From: Candidatus Neomicrothrix sp. UBA7884
GTDB taxonomy: Bacteria; Actinomycetota; Acidimicrobiia; Acidimicrobiales; MedAcidi-G1
Direction: 5' to 3'
NCBI GenBank assembly: GCA_002501135.1
Contig: DLRQ01000095.1
Span: forward strand, 1-41,286
Length of the DNA stretch: 41,286 bases
Part shown: positions 21,804 to 29,602 of the stretch, piece by piece
Layout: each line of letters starts with the position of its first letter
How positions within the stretch are numbered: the stretch's first letter is position 1
The notes under the pieces: generated by a model
The model's database searches: none
Seen by the model: only the letters and a program-made list of their open reading frames with translations
What the model was told of the DNA's origin: nothing
Position numbers and translations under genes: made by a program

Positions 21804-22307
21804 CTAAACGTTTCCGCTGCAGGACGAACAACGGCCCAGCATGTCGAACCTGTGCGACTCGACGCTGAAGCCACGGGCCACGGCCTCATCCACCAGACCC
21901 TCAATCCCAGCCTCGAACTCGTCAGAGACCTCAAAGTCGTCGACACAGCCGCATCCGACACAGACCAGGTGATGATGGTGGCCGGTCAGAGACTCGTCGA
22001 GTTCGAACCTGGAGTGGTCGTAACCCGACTCGACCCGTCTGACCACACCCACCTCTACCAACTCGCCGAGGTTGCGGTAGGCGGAACTCTGGGCCAGGGC
22101 GTAGCCATCACCGCCACTGAGAATCTCAGGCAGGGTCAGAGGTCTTGCGCCCGCTGCCAGAACCTCGACCACCGAGAACCGGGAGCGGCTGTAGCGCATG
22201 GACGCCGCCCGTAGCCTCCGGCTGACCGTTAGGTGCAACTCCTCCAGGTCGACGGGATCGGGGCGTGTACCTGATCCGTGCGTCTCAACCACCGTTCCCT
22301 CAGACAT
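21804..22307 (-). CDS. Fur family metal-responsive repressor
   Basis: The 167-residue protein has a Fur-type winged helix (R-Y-S-R-S-R-F-S-V-V-E-V-L and S-S-A-Y-R-N-L-G-E-L-V-E-V-G-V-V) and a dimerisation/metal domain. G-H-H-H-H-L-V-C-V-G-C-G-C at about 110-122 and C-S-S-C near the end supply two CxxC pairs for structural zinc. The HHHH segment and a later His (S-H-R-F) are likely regulatory metal ligands. The sequence does not decide between iron, zinc and peroxide sensing. A TAGGCT hexamer lies 8 bases before the ATG. The downstream Nudix gene begins right after its stop. Confidence 0.88.
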   Translation of the reverse strand: MSEGTVVETHGSGTRPDPVDLEELHLTVSRRLRAASMRYSRSRFSVVEVLAAGARPLTLPEILSGGDGYALAQSSAYRNLGELVEVGVVRRVESGYDHSRFELDESLTGHHHHLVCVGCGCVDDFEVSDEFEAGIEGLVDEAVARGFSVESHRFDMLGRCSSCSGNV

Positions 22308-22315
22308 GGCGGCCC

Positions 22316-22321
22316 AGCCTA
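22316..22321 (-). promoter_or_regulatory. -10 hexamer TAGGCT of the Fur gene
   Basis: TAGGCT on the minus strand lies 8 bases before the ATG at 22307; no Shine-Dalgarno lies between them. Confidence 0.45.
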
Positions 22322-22376
22322 GGTCGCCGTAGACGGCTGTCGGGAATCAGCGAGAACAGGTTCTCTGGGTGAAGCC

Positions 22377-23012
22377 TCAGTAGAGGGCCACCCCGGCAAG
22401 ACGCAGGTGGGCCAACTCGTTCATCGAACCGATGCTGCGCTCACCCGTGGATGCAGCCATGACCCGGCTGACCGAGGTGTAGGAGGCCTCAAAGAAGAAG
22501 ATGCGGTCTATTCCGAGCAGGTGTGAGAGATAGGCGCCGATCACGCCGCCGTGACAGGACACCGCCACCCGTCGACCCGGGTTGTCCGAGACAATCCGCT
22601 CCATAGCCGCGATGACCCTTTCCCGGAACGCCTCGGGTTCGGGAATGCTGTCCTCGGACATGAACTCCAGCCACCTGGGGTCGCCGGCGGCCTTTAGTTC
22701 CTCGATGGGAATGTACTCAGGTTCGCCGAAGTCGAACTCGTCAAGGCCCTGATCCACGGTCACCTCCAGGCCCAGATGGCCTGCCAGGGGTGCCGCTGTC
22801 TCGAGGGCACGCCGCTTTGGTCCGCTGTAGATGGCGTCGATCCGCTCGTTGTGTTCCCCGTCGGTCGTACCGGCCGGGTGTACCGCCAACCAGTGGGCAA
22901 GCGCATCAGCCTGACGGCGACCCAGGTCTGAGAGCGTCGGGTCGGCCTCTTCGCCGGTATGCCTGTTGTCGACACGGACCGGCAGGGCGTGGCGGATGAT
23001 CAGTAGTTCCAT
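22377..23012 (-). CDS. Histidine phosphatase family protein
   Basis: The 211-residue protein has the histidine phosphatase core. L-L-I-I-R-H-A at about 3-9 is the phosphohistidine motif in its RHA form. L-S-D-L-G-R-R-Q-A and A-I-Y-S-G-P-K-R-R-A-L-E-T-A follow, and V-S-C-H-G-G-V-I-G-A carries the second histidine. It belongs to the broad phosphoglycerate mutase-like group and is distinct from the MSMEG_4193 protein at 1747. The substrate is unknown. TAGCGT lies 9 bases before the ATG, and the F420-type oxidoreductase gene diverges from it with 48 bases between the two starts. Confidence 0.85.
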   Translation of the reverse strand: MELLIIRHALPVRVDNRHTGEEADPTLSDLGRRQADALAHWLAVHPAGTTDGEHNERIDAIYSGPKRRALETAAPLAGHLGLEVTVDQGLDEFDFGEPEYIPIEELKAAGDPRWLEFMSEDSIPEPEAFRERVIAAMERIVSDNPGRRVAVSCHGGVIGAYLSHLLGIDRIFFFEASYTSVSRVMAASTGERSIGSMNELAHLRLAGVALY

Positions 23013-23021
23013 GAATGCCGG

Positions 23022-23053
23022 ACGCTAGCGGCACGGTTTCACCCGGGTACGGT
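23022..23053. promoter_or_regulatory. Divergent -10 hexamers between histidine phosphatase and F420 oxidoreductase genes
   Basis: The minus-strand hexamer TAGCGT (23027-23022) is 9 bases from the ATG at 23012. The plus-strand hexamer TACGGT (23048-23053) is 7 bases from the ATG at 23061. Both mRNAs would be leaderless. Confidence 0.45.
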
Positions 23054-23060
23054 TTGCACA

Positions 23061-24104
23061 ATGAAGATAGATGGTGGCCTCGTTATCGGAAGTCCGGGAT
23101 CCGGCGATTCCTCAAGAGACGGGATCGGGGTGATCGCCGAGACGGCACGCCGCCTCGAAGAGGGCGGCTACTCAGGAGCCTGGACCGCCGAGACCAGCCG
23201 AGACCCCTTCCTCCCCCACATGGTCGCAGCGGAACACACCGAGAGAATCGAGTTGGGCACCTCCATCGCGGTCGCCTTCGCCCGCAACCCGATGCTGCTC
23301 GCCAACCTCGGAAACGATTTGCAGTTCCACAGCAACGGCCGGTTCATCCTGGGCCTCGGAACCCAGATTCGACCGCACATCACCAAGCGCTTCTCAATGG
23401 AGTGGTCACGGCCCGCTGCCAGGATGCGCGAGATGGTGCTAGCCATCAGGGCCATCTGGGAGTGCTGGAACGAGGAGGCCCCCATGGCCTTCCGTGGCGA
23501 GTTCTACCGCCACACGCTCATGACGCCGTTCTTCAACCCGGGCCCCAACCCACACGGGACTCCGAAGGTGTTCCTCGCAGCCGTCGGACCGAAGATGTCC
23601 GAGGTGGCCGGTGAGGTCTGCGACGGAATCATCTGCCACGGCTTTAGCACCGAGCGGTTCCTCCGGGAGGTCACCATCCCGGCCGTGCAACGCGGCCTCG
23701 ACGCCTCCGGGCGGACAATGGACGACTTCGAGATCGTGGGCCCCGGCTTCGTCGTCACCGGTGACACCGAGGAGTCGACGGCAAGGGCGGCGGCGGCCAC
23801 CCGGCAACAGATCGCCTTCTACGGATCGACGCCGGCCTACCTGCCGGTCCTGGAGTTGCACGGCTGGGGTGACCTGCAGGTCGATTTGAACAAGATGTCC
23901 AAACGGGGCGAGTGGAAGGCAATGGGTGACCTCATCGACGACGACATCCTCTCGACCTTCGCCGTGGTAGGTGAGCCTGAGGCCATTGCCCCCGGGTATC
24001 TGGCCAGGTACGGAGACTGCGTGGACCGGCTCACCCTCTACACACCGGGCAGCGGCGGCGACGACGACCTCTGGGAGCCGATAGTCGCCGAGTTGGCGGC
24101 CTGA
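23061..24104 (+). CDS. F420-dependent luciferase-like (LLM class) oxidoreductase
   Basis: The 347-residue protein has the TIM-barrel luciferase-like fold that binds F420 or FMN. E-G-G-Y-S-G-A-W-T-A-E-T-S-R-D-P-F at about 34-50, I-E-L-G-T-S-I-A-V-A-F at about 62-72 and G-L-G-T-Q-I-R-P-H-I at about 98-107 are typical of the TIGR03617-like group in Actinobacteria. F-N-P-G-P-N-P and V-F-L-A-A-V-G-P-K-M follow. These enzymes use reduced F420 to reduce or oxidise small organic substrates, mostly unknown. The cytoplasmic location and lack of a signal peptide fit. Another F420-related protein lies at the left edge, so the host probably makes F420. Confidence 0.9.
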   Translation: MKIDGGLVIGSPGSGDSSRDGIGVIAETARRLEEGGYSGAWTAETSRDPFLPHMVAAEHTERIELGTSIAVAFARNPMLLANLGNDLQFHSNGRFILGLGTQIRPHITKRFSMEWSRPAARMREMVLAIRAIWECWNEEAPMAFRGEFYRHTLMTPFFNPGPNPHGTPKVFLAAVGPKMSEVAGEVCDGIICHGFSTERFLREVTIPAVQRGLDASGRTMDDFEIVGPGFVVTGDTEESTARAAAATRQQIAFYGSTPAYLPVLELHGWGDLQVDLNKMSKRGEWKAMGDLIDDDILSTFAVVGEPEAIAPGYLARYGDCVDRLTLYTPGSGGDDDLWEPIVAELAA

Positions 24105-24153
24105 TCCCCAGGCCCCAGAGAGAAGTCCAACCGACTGGGCTACGTGGGCCCGG

Positions 24154-24159
24154 TAGGTT
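24154..24159 (+). promoter_or_regulatory. -10 hexamer TAGGTT of the fumarase gene
   Basis: TAGGTT lies 7 bases before the ATG at 24167, with no Shine-Dalgarno between them. Confidence 0.45.
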
Positions 24160-24166
24160 TAGCGGT

Positions 24167-25828
24167 ATGGCACCTGCCCCCGACTCACCGGAGTTCGCCT
24201 ACACGGACCTCCTGCCCCTCCTCGAGGACCCGTACACCACCACCACCTACCGGAGGCTCTCCGGCGACGGCATCTCAACCGTCGATGGACCGGGGGGCCG
24301 TACGTTTCTCGAGGTCGACCCCGAGGCGATAAGGCTGTTGACAGCAACAGCGATGCGCGACATCTCCCACCTGCTACGCCCTACCCACCTGGCTCAGGTG
24401 GCGGCGATCCTCGATGACCCTGAGGCATCAGACAACGACCGGTTCGTCGCCCTAGAACTGCTGCGGAACGCCAACATCGCGGCCGGAGGGGTGCTCCCCT
24501 CGTGTCAGGACACGGGAACTGCCGTGATCGCAGCGAAGAAGGGGCAGTCGGTCCTCACTGACGGGACAGACCGCGAGGTGATCTCACGCGGCGTCTGCGA
24601 CACATTCCAGACCTCCAACCTGCGGTACTCCCAACTTGCTCCACTCGACATGTTCACCGAGCAGAACACGGGCACGAACCTGCCTGCCCAGATCGACATC
24701 GAAGCCGTTCCGGGCGACGAGTACCGCTTCCTCTTCATGGCCAAGGGTGGCGGTTCAGCCAACAAGTCCTTCCTGTTCCAGGAGACCAAGGCCCTGTTGA
24801 ACCCGACCGGCCTCATGGCGTTCCTCGACGAGAAGCTGCGTGCTCTCGGAACCTCGGCCTGTCCTCCGTACCACCTGGCGGTGGTTATCGGCGGCACCTC
24901 GGCCGAACAGAACCTGAAGGTGGCGAAGTACGCGTCTGCCCACTACCTGGACAACCTGCCGACCACCGGCAGTGAGACGGGCCACGCCTTCCGGGACACC
25001 GGATGGGAGGAACAGGTTCTTGAGCTCACCCGGGGCTTTGGCATCGGAGCCCAGTTCGGCGGAAAGTACTTCTGCCACGACGTTCGGGTCGTGCGTCTCC
25101 CGCGACACGGTGCATCCAACCCTGTGGGCATCGCCGTGTCGTGTTCAGCAGACCGCCAGGCCCTTGGCCGCATTACCGCCGACGGCATCTTCCTCGAACA
25201 ACTCGAGGAGGACCCGGCCCGCTTCCTCCCCGAGGTGACCGACACCGACCTGCCCGATGACGCCATCGCTGTCGACCTGGACCAGCCGATGAACAACCTG
25301 TTGGCAGAGCTGGCCAGATACCCGGTGAAGACCCGACTGTCTCTTACGGGAACGCTCGTCGTCGCGCGGGACATCGCCCACGCCCGGATCCAGGAGCTTC
25401 TTGATTCCGGTCAGCCGATGCCCGACTACATGCGCAACCATCCCGTCTACTACGCCGGCCCGGCGAAGACCCCTGAGGGATACGCATCCGGGTCCTTTGG
25501 CCCCACTACTGCCGGCCGCATGGACGCCTACGTCGACTCGTTCCAGGCAGCGGGCGGAAGCCTCGTGATGCTGGCGAAGGGGAACCGCTCTCCCCAGGTG
25601 ACCGAAGCGTGTGCACGCCACGGTGGCTTCTACCTGGGATCAATAGGTGGCCCAGCAGCCCGACTCGCACAGGACTCCATCCGCCGTGTCGAGGTGCTCG
25701 ACTACCCGGAACTCGGAATGGAGGCCGTCTGGCGTATCGAGGTCGAGAACTTCCCGGCGTTCATCGTGGTGGACGACAAGGGCGGCGACTTCTTCGCAGA
25801 GGTGACAACACCGGTGCTGCTCCGCTGA
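24167..25828 (+). CDS. fumA: Class I (iron-sulfur) fumarate hydratase
   Basis: The 553-residue single-chain enzyme interconverts fumarate and malate in the TCA cycle. Both halves of the class I family are joined in one chain, as in E. coli FumA. Cluster cysteines are at residues 113 (P-S-C-Q-D-T-G-T-A), 232 (S-A-C-P-P-Y-H) and 326 (V-S-C-S-A-D-R), with the same relative spacing as in FumA (105, 224 and 318). Other conserved segments are A-K-G-G-G-S-A-N-K-S, G-P-T-T-A-G-R-M-D and A-K-G-N-R-S. The oxygen-sensitive 4Fe-4S form is less common in aerobic Actinobacteria than the class II enzyme, though many have it. Whether a class II gene exists elsewhere cannot be seen. Confidence 0.95.
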   Translation: MAPAPDSPEFAYTDLLPLLEDPYTTTTYRRLSGDGISTVDGPGGRTFLEVDPEAIRLLTATAMRDISHLLRPTHLAQVAAILDDPEASDNDRFVALELLRNANIAAGGVLPSCQDTGTAVIAAKKGQSVLTDGTDREVISRGVCDTFQTSNLRYSQLAPLDMFTEQNTGTNLPAQIDIEAVPGDEYRFLFMAKGGGSANKSFLFQETKALLNPTGLMAFLDEKLRALGTSACPPYHLAVVIGGTSAEQNLKVAKYASAHYLDNLPTTGSETGHAFRDTGWEEQVLELTRGFGIGAQFGGKYFCHDVRVVRLPRHGASNPVGIAVSCSADRQALGRITADGIFLEQLEEDPARFLPEVTDTDLPDDAIAVDLDQPMNNLLAELARYPVKTRLSLTGTLVVARDIAHARIQELLDSGQPMPDYMRNHPVYYAGPAKTPEGYASGSFGPTTAGRMDAYVDSFQAAGGSLVMLAKGNRSPQVTEACARHGGFYLGSIGGPAARLAQDSIRRVEVLDYPELGMEAVWRIEVENFPAFIVVDDKGGDFFAEVTTPVLLR

Positions 25829-25856
25829 CCCGGGGAGGTACAACCGCCCCGTGGAT

Positions 25857-26720
25857 TCAGGTGCAGCGGTTCTCCAGACGACCAACACCCTCGATCTCCG
25901 ACACCACAGTCTGGCCGACCCGGAGACACCTGCCCTGTGCGTCACCGACTCCCGCCGGCGTGCCGGTAAACACCAGGTCACCCGGGTAGAGGGTGCATAT
26001 TCCCGACAGGTAGGAGACCAGGTCGGGAACTCCTGCAATCATCAGAGATGTCCGGCTGTCCTGGCGCACCTCTCCGTCGATAGCGCATGTGAGCACGAGG
26101 TCGTCGGGATCAGCGAGCAGGTCGATCGAGACCACTGCAGGCCCGGTAGGTCCGAAGGTGGCGTGGCTCTTGCCGAGGCTGAACTGAGGAGGATGGGCAG
26201 CGGTCTGCAGTCGCCGGTCAGATATGTCCTGGCCGATGGTCACCCCCGCCAGTGAGTCCCACACCTCGTCTGGACTCATACCGGTACAACGTCTGCCGAC
26301 CACGACAACCAGCTCGACCTCGTAGTCGGTGCGCTCACCTACGACCTCCACGTCGGCAGCGGGACCCACGAGGCATGACGGGAACTTGGTGAAGACAACC
26401 GGCTCACCGACCGTCTCACGGCCCATCTCGTCGACGTGGTCCCTGTAGTTCAGCCCGATGGCGAATACCTGACGGGGTCGCGGAATCGGCGGTCCCAACC
26501 CTGACAGCGAAACGATGCCATCGGGTTCGGTGGCTGGCGCCCCGTTGCTCCCGCAGAGGTTGTGAAGGGTTGCAGGTTCGGCGACGGCCACCATCGGATC
26601 GGCCAGGTGCTCTCCCGCCAGACCGCCGAGGTCCCACCATCTGGCGGAATCGCCGCTCAGGTGGCCGTCGTCGACGAACACGGCCCTTCCGCTCGACAGG
26701 CTGGCGAGTCTGTACCCCAT
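25857..26720 (-). CDS. Fumarylacetoacetate hydrolase-fold protein
   Basis: The 287-residue protein contains the FAH C-terminal fold. Its markers are V-F-A-I-G-L-N-Y-R-D-H at about 84-94, P-V-V-F-T-K-F-P-S-C-L-V-G-P at about 106-119, Y-E-V-E-L-V-V-V-V-G (metal-binding Glu residues), G-V-T-I-G-Q-D-I-S-D-R and P-G-D-L-V-F-T-G-T-P-A-G-V-G near the C-terminus. Members hydrolyse C-C bonds in aromatic-degradation intermediates or decarboxylate oxaloacetate-like acids; the substrate is not shown here. The ATG at 26720 gives a typical length, but ATG 26792 (24 codons more) is possible, since neither has a clear Shine-Dalgarno or -10. It converges on the fumarase gene. Confidence 0.85.
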   Translation of the reverse strand: MGYRLASLSSGRAVFVDDGHLSGDSARWWDLGGLAGEHLADPMVAVAEPATLHNLCGSNGAPATEPDGIVSLSGLGPPIPRPRQVFAIGLNYRDHVDEMGRETVGEPVVFTKFPSCLVGPAADVEVVGERTDYEVELVVVVGRRCTGMSPDEVWDSLAGVTIGQDISDRRLQTAAHPPQFSLGKSHATFGPTGPAVVSIDLLADPDDLVLTCAIDGEVRQDSRTSLMIAGVPDLVSYLSGICTLYPGDLVFTGTPAGVGDAQGRCLRVGQTVVSEIEGVGRLENRCT

Positions 26721-26945
26721 GGAGCGGAAGTCTGGCTCGGTATCGGAGAAACGCAACCGGCCAACCGGTGTTTTCCGATACGGCCGAATCATGGGTAGAT
26801 GTAACGGATGCGACCTGACAAGGCCGGTATTTCGCGCCATGATGGACACGTGGGAACGAGCACCCACCATTGGACGAATCAGGAGGCCTGACACCCGAGC
26901 GCACAGCGCAGCTCAGATCCACCATCCGACCCGAAGGGGAACACA
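26721..26945. other. Intergenic region between divergent hydrolase and hibernation-factor genes
   Basis: This 225-base stretch has no convincing gene. It may hold the N-terminal extension of the hydrolase (ATG at 26792) and the promoter of the hibernation-factor gene. A short perfect hairpin, TCAGG-AGG-CCTGA at 26879-26891, lies in the leader of that gene. No TANNNT hexamer stands close to its TTG start, unlike most neighbours, so a longer leader is likely. Confidence 0.4.
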
Positions 26946-27713
26946 TTGACAAATCCAAATGACGTCTGTGATGTTGAACTGCTAGCGAAGGGTGAAGTCG
27001 GGGCCGCCGACCGGGACTATGCGATACGCAAGGTCCGGGTGCTGTGCGAGTTGGGCCACGAGCCGGTTCTCGCTGCAATGGTGAAGTTGGAGCTGAGGGA
27101 GAAGACCACCCTCGACCTGCCGGCGATAGCCGAGGCCAGCATCGACCTGAACGGTGCTGTTGTCCGTGCACACGCAGCTGGCCAGACGGTCACAGAAGCC
27201 GTCGACCAGCTTGACGAGCGGCTCAGCCGCCGGCTCCGGCGGCGACGCAAGCGTCTGGAGGACAGACGCCGCAGCGGTGAGCCCGACAGCAACCACCGGC
27301 CACCCGGATACGCCACGATCCCTGTCGACGAGCGGCAGGTCGTCTGCCACAAGACCCTGGCGCTCCATCCGATGTCAGTGGAGGAGGCGGCCGACGAGAT
27401 GGACCAGCTCGACCACGACTTCTTCTTGTTTCTCGATGCCGACCACGACATCGACAGGGTCGTGTACCACAATGGGTCACGAAGCATCTGCGTGGTGCCC
27501 GAGGTGGCTGGCGAGGGCCTCCCCGGCGACACCAGACCGCCCATCAGTTCGGGACGTCTGGTGCTCAACCACCTGACGCTTACCGATGCCGAGGCCCTGC
27601 TCAACGAGGGTGAAGAACCGTTTGTGTTCTTCGCAACCCCAGGGTCCGACCGCGGCCAGGTCGTCTACCGGCGCTTCGACGGCCACTACGGCCTGATTAC
27701 CCCTGCCGACTGA
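26946..27713 (+). CDS. Long ribosome hibernation promoting factor with doubled C-terminal domain
   Basis: The 255-residue protein starts with an S30AE-type domain (about 1-105): Y-A-I-R-K-V-R-V-L-C-E-L, V-L-A-A-M-V-K-L-E-L-R, A-V-V-R-A-H-A-A-G-Q-T-V-T-E-A-V-D-Q-L-D-E-R-L and R-R-R-K-R-L. Two copies of the C-terminal dimerisation-type domain follow. The first (about 127-180) ends R-V-V-Y-H-N-G-S-R-S-I-C-V-V-P and the second (about 200-255) ends Q-V-V-Y-R-R-F-D-G-H-Y-G-L-I-T-P. This three-part layout matches mycobacterial RafH, which stabilises ribosomes during dormancy. GAAGGGG lies before the TTG start at 26946. Cytoplasmic, ribosome-bound; regulation by stress is expected but not visible. 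Confidence 0.82.
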   Translation: MTNPNDVCDVELLAKGEVGAADRDYAIRKVRVLCELGHEPVLAAMVKLELREKTTLDLPAIAEASIDLNGAVVRAHAAGQTVTEAVDQLDERLSRRLRRRRKRLEDRRRSGEPDSNHRPPGYATIPVDERQVVCHKTLALHPMSVEEAADEMDQLDHDFFLFLDADHDIDRVVYHNGSRSICVVPEVAGEGLPGDTRPPISSGRLVLNHLTLTDAEALLNEGEEPFVFFATPGSDRGQVVYRRFDGHYGLITPAD

Positions 27714-27740
27714 GCCGGGAACCAGACGGGGATCTTCCCA

Positions 27741-28517
27741 TCAGGTCGTTCGGCGTACCGGAACGACTATCGGCCCGGCCTCGTCGTCGATGACCCTGAC
27801 CCTCACCCCATAGTGGCGGGAGACCGCCTCCCCTGTGAGGACCTCGGCTGCTGAACCTGATTCGGCAACCAGGCCCGCATCCAGCATCACCAGGAGTTCG
27901 GCGTACTGGCCTGCCAGGGTCAGGTCGTGCATGGTGGCGAGGACGGTCAGGTTGCGCTCAGACCTGAGCCCGTCCACAAGGTCCAGCACCTCCTGCTGGT
28001 GACCGATATCGAGAGCCGTTGTGGGCTCGTCCAACAGGAGGACCGGTGATTCCTGGGCCAGGGCCCGTGCGATCACCACCCTCTGTCTCTCACCTCCTGA
28101 CAGGGTGTCAACGGTCCGGCCGGCAAGATGAGCTGCACCAAGGTCGCTGAGCGCGGAGGTGGCGACCTCCAGATCACTCCTTCCCTCAGCTTCGAAGAAC
28201 CCGAGGTGGGCGGTACGACCCAGCAGCACATAGTCAAGAACCCTCATGCCCGGTGGAATCACCGGCTCCTGTGGAACCAGCGCCACGAGCTTCGCCACCT
28301 CCCGCCGTGACAGTGACTGCACCGGACAACCATCGAGGAGGATTTCACCACTGGCCACCAGGCCTCGGGCGACCACCCTCAGGAGGGTGCTCTTTCCGGC
28401 CCCGTTGGGGCCTACCACCGTGACCCATCCTCCTGATGGCACATCCAGGTCAACGCCACGCAGCACCTCGACACCGTCGAACGACACGATGACCGACCTG
28501 CATGCGATGGTGGTCAT
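27741..28517 (-). CDS. btuD: Cobalamin-type ABC importer ATPase
   Basis: The 258-residue ATPase has Walker A G-P-N-G-A-G-K-S-T at about 36-44, signature L-S-G-G-E-R-Q-R-V-V at about 138-147, Walker B V-L-L-L-D-E-P-T-T-A-L-D and switch histidine T-M-H-D-L-T-L-A. It belongs to the FecE/BtuD group that powers import of iron-siderophores, heme or cobalamin. The cobalamin riboswitch upstream of the operon indicates vitamin B12 or a cobinamide precursor as the cargo. Its ATG overlaps the permease stop as ATGA. It is the last gene of the operon. Confidence 0.9.
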   Translation of the reverse strand: MTTIACRSVIVSFDGVEVLRGVDLDVPSGGWVTVVGPNGAGKSTLLRVVARGLVASGEILLDGCPVQSLSRREVAKLVALVPQEPVIPPGMRVLDYVLLGRTAHLGFFEAEGRSDLEVATSALSDLGAAHLAGRTVDTLSGGERQRVVIARALAQESPVLLLDEPTTALDIGHQQEVLDLVDGLRSERNLTVLATMHDLTLAGQYAELLVMLDAGLVAESGSAAEVLTGEAVSRHYGVRVRVIDDEAGPIVVPVRRTT

Positions 28518-29563
28518 CGGGCCCTCCTGGCGGTTCGGAGCACCAGCACGAAGAAGGGTGCTCCCAGAAATGCGGTGACGACACCGATCGGGATCTCGGC
28601 CGGTTGAACAGCCAGGCGGGCCACTACGTCGGCCAGCACGAGGAACGCCCCGCCGAACAGGACGGTCAGCGGGAGGATCACCCGGTAGCTGGTTCCGAAG
28701 AGGAGGCGCACCGTGTGGGGTACGATTATTCCAACGAACCCGATGAGACCACTGACCGAGACAGCTGCGGCGGTTCCCAACGAAGCTGCCACAACCGTTA
28801 TGAGGCGCATCCTGCGGACATCCAGGCCGAGTGACCCCGCCTCCTCATCGCCAACCCCCAGTGCATCCAGGCGACGCCTCACCATGAGTATCACGGCCAG
28901 ACAGACACCTGTGTAGGGGGCTAGCAGCGTCACGTCGTTCCACCCGGCGGTGCGAAGCTGCCCGAGTACGAAAAAGTAGACCTGCCTGATCGTCTCAGAC
29001 TCGCGTTGTTGCACAAAGGTCTGAACGGCGGTGAAGAAGCTCGCGACCGCTACACCCGAGAGCACGAGGCTCGTCACCGGATCCAGACGACCACCTGTCG
29101 CCCCGACCAGGTAGGTGAGGGTGACCGCAACAAGAGCCCCGGCAAAGGCCGAGAGGGGCACGGGGTCCAAAATGCCGACTCCGTCACCGGCGCCTGAAAC
29201 GATCGCCATGGTTGCGCCGAAGCCGGCGCCCGCTGCGACGCCCAGCAGGTACGGGTCGGCCAGGGGGTTCCGGAACACCCCCTGGTAGGCACCCCCGGCT
29301 GTGGCAAGCATTGCCCCGACCAGAAGGCCCAACACGACCCTCGGTAGGCGGATCTCCCAGATGATCGCCTGTTGCCGCTCACCAAGACCCGAGTCCACGT
29401 CGACAAGTGGCAACCGGTCGACCAGCTCAACCAGCACCTCACCGAAGCCGAGGTCGGCCGGTCCGAGGACCAGGCCGGCGATACCGGCGACGAGGACGGC
29501 GAGCCCACCAGATGCCAGCCACCACCCGCGGAGCCGTGCAGGCCCTGCATGTCGAGGGTTCAC
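28514..29563 (-). CDS. btuC: Cobalamin-type ABC importer permease
   Basis: The 349-residue FecCD-family permease has about ten membrane segments. I-R-L-P-R-V-V-L-G-L-L-V-G-A-M-L-A-T-A-G near 72-91 and N-P-L-A-D-P-Y-L-L-G-V-A-A-G-A at about 99-113 are the standard family signatures. The C-terminal G-L-I-G-F-V-G-I-I-V-P-H-T-V-R segment is the coupling-helix region. The permease is predicted to act as a homodimer with BtuD. The start is GTG at 29563, 39 bases after the binding-protein gene. The fold does not separate cobalamin from iron chelate cargo; the riboswitch does. Confidence 0.9.
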   Translation of the reverse strand: MNPRHAGPARLRGWWLASGGLAVLVAGIAGLVLGPADLGFGEVLVELVDRLPLVDVDSGLGERQQAIIWEIRLPRVVLGLLVGAMLATAGGAYQGVFRNPLADPYLLGVAAGAGFGATMAIVSGAGDGVGILDPVPLSAFAGALVAVTLTYLVGATGGRLDPVTSLVLSGVAVASFFTAVQTFVQQRESETIRQVYFFVLGQLRTAGWNDVTLLAPYTGVCLAVILMVRRRLDALGVGDEEAGSLGLDVRRMRLITVVAASLGTAAAVSVSGLIGFVGIIVPHTVRLLFGTSYRVILPLTVLFGGAFLVLADVVARLAVQPAEIPIGVVTAFLGAPFFVLVLRTARRAR

Positions 29564-29602
29564 GGCGCCGCCGGGTGGTGGTCGGTGCCCATCAGGAGGT
29601 CA

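Noticed and set aside
25829..25856. CGGGG/CCCCG hairpin between fumarase and hydrolase ends
   Set aside because: Only five base pairs with an 11-base loop and no T-run; too weak to call a terminator in GC-rich sequence.
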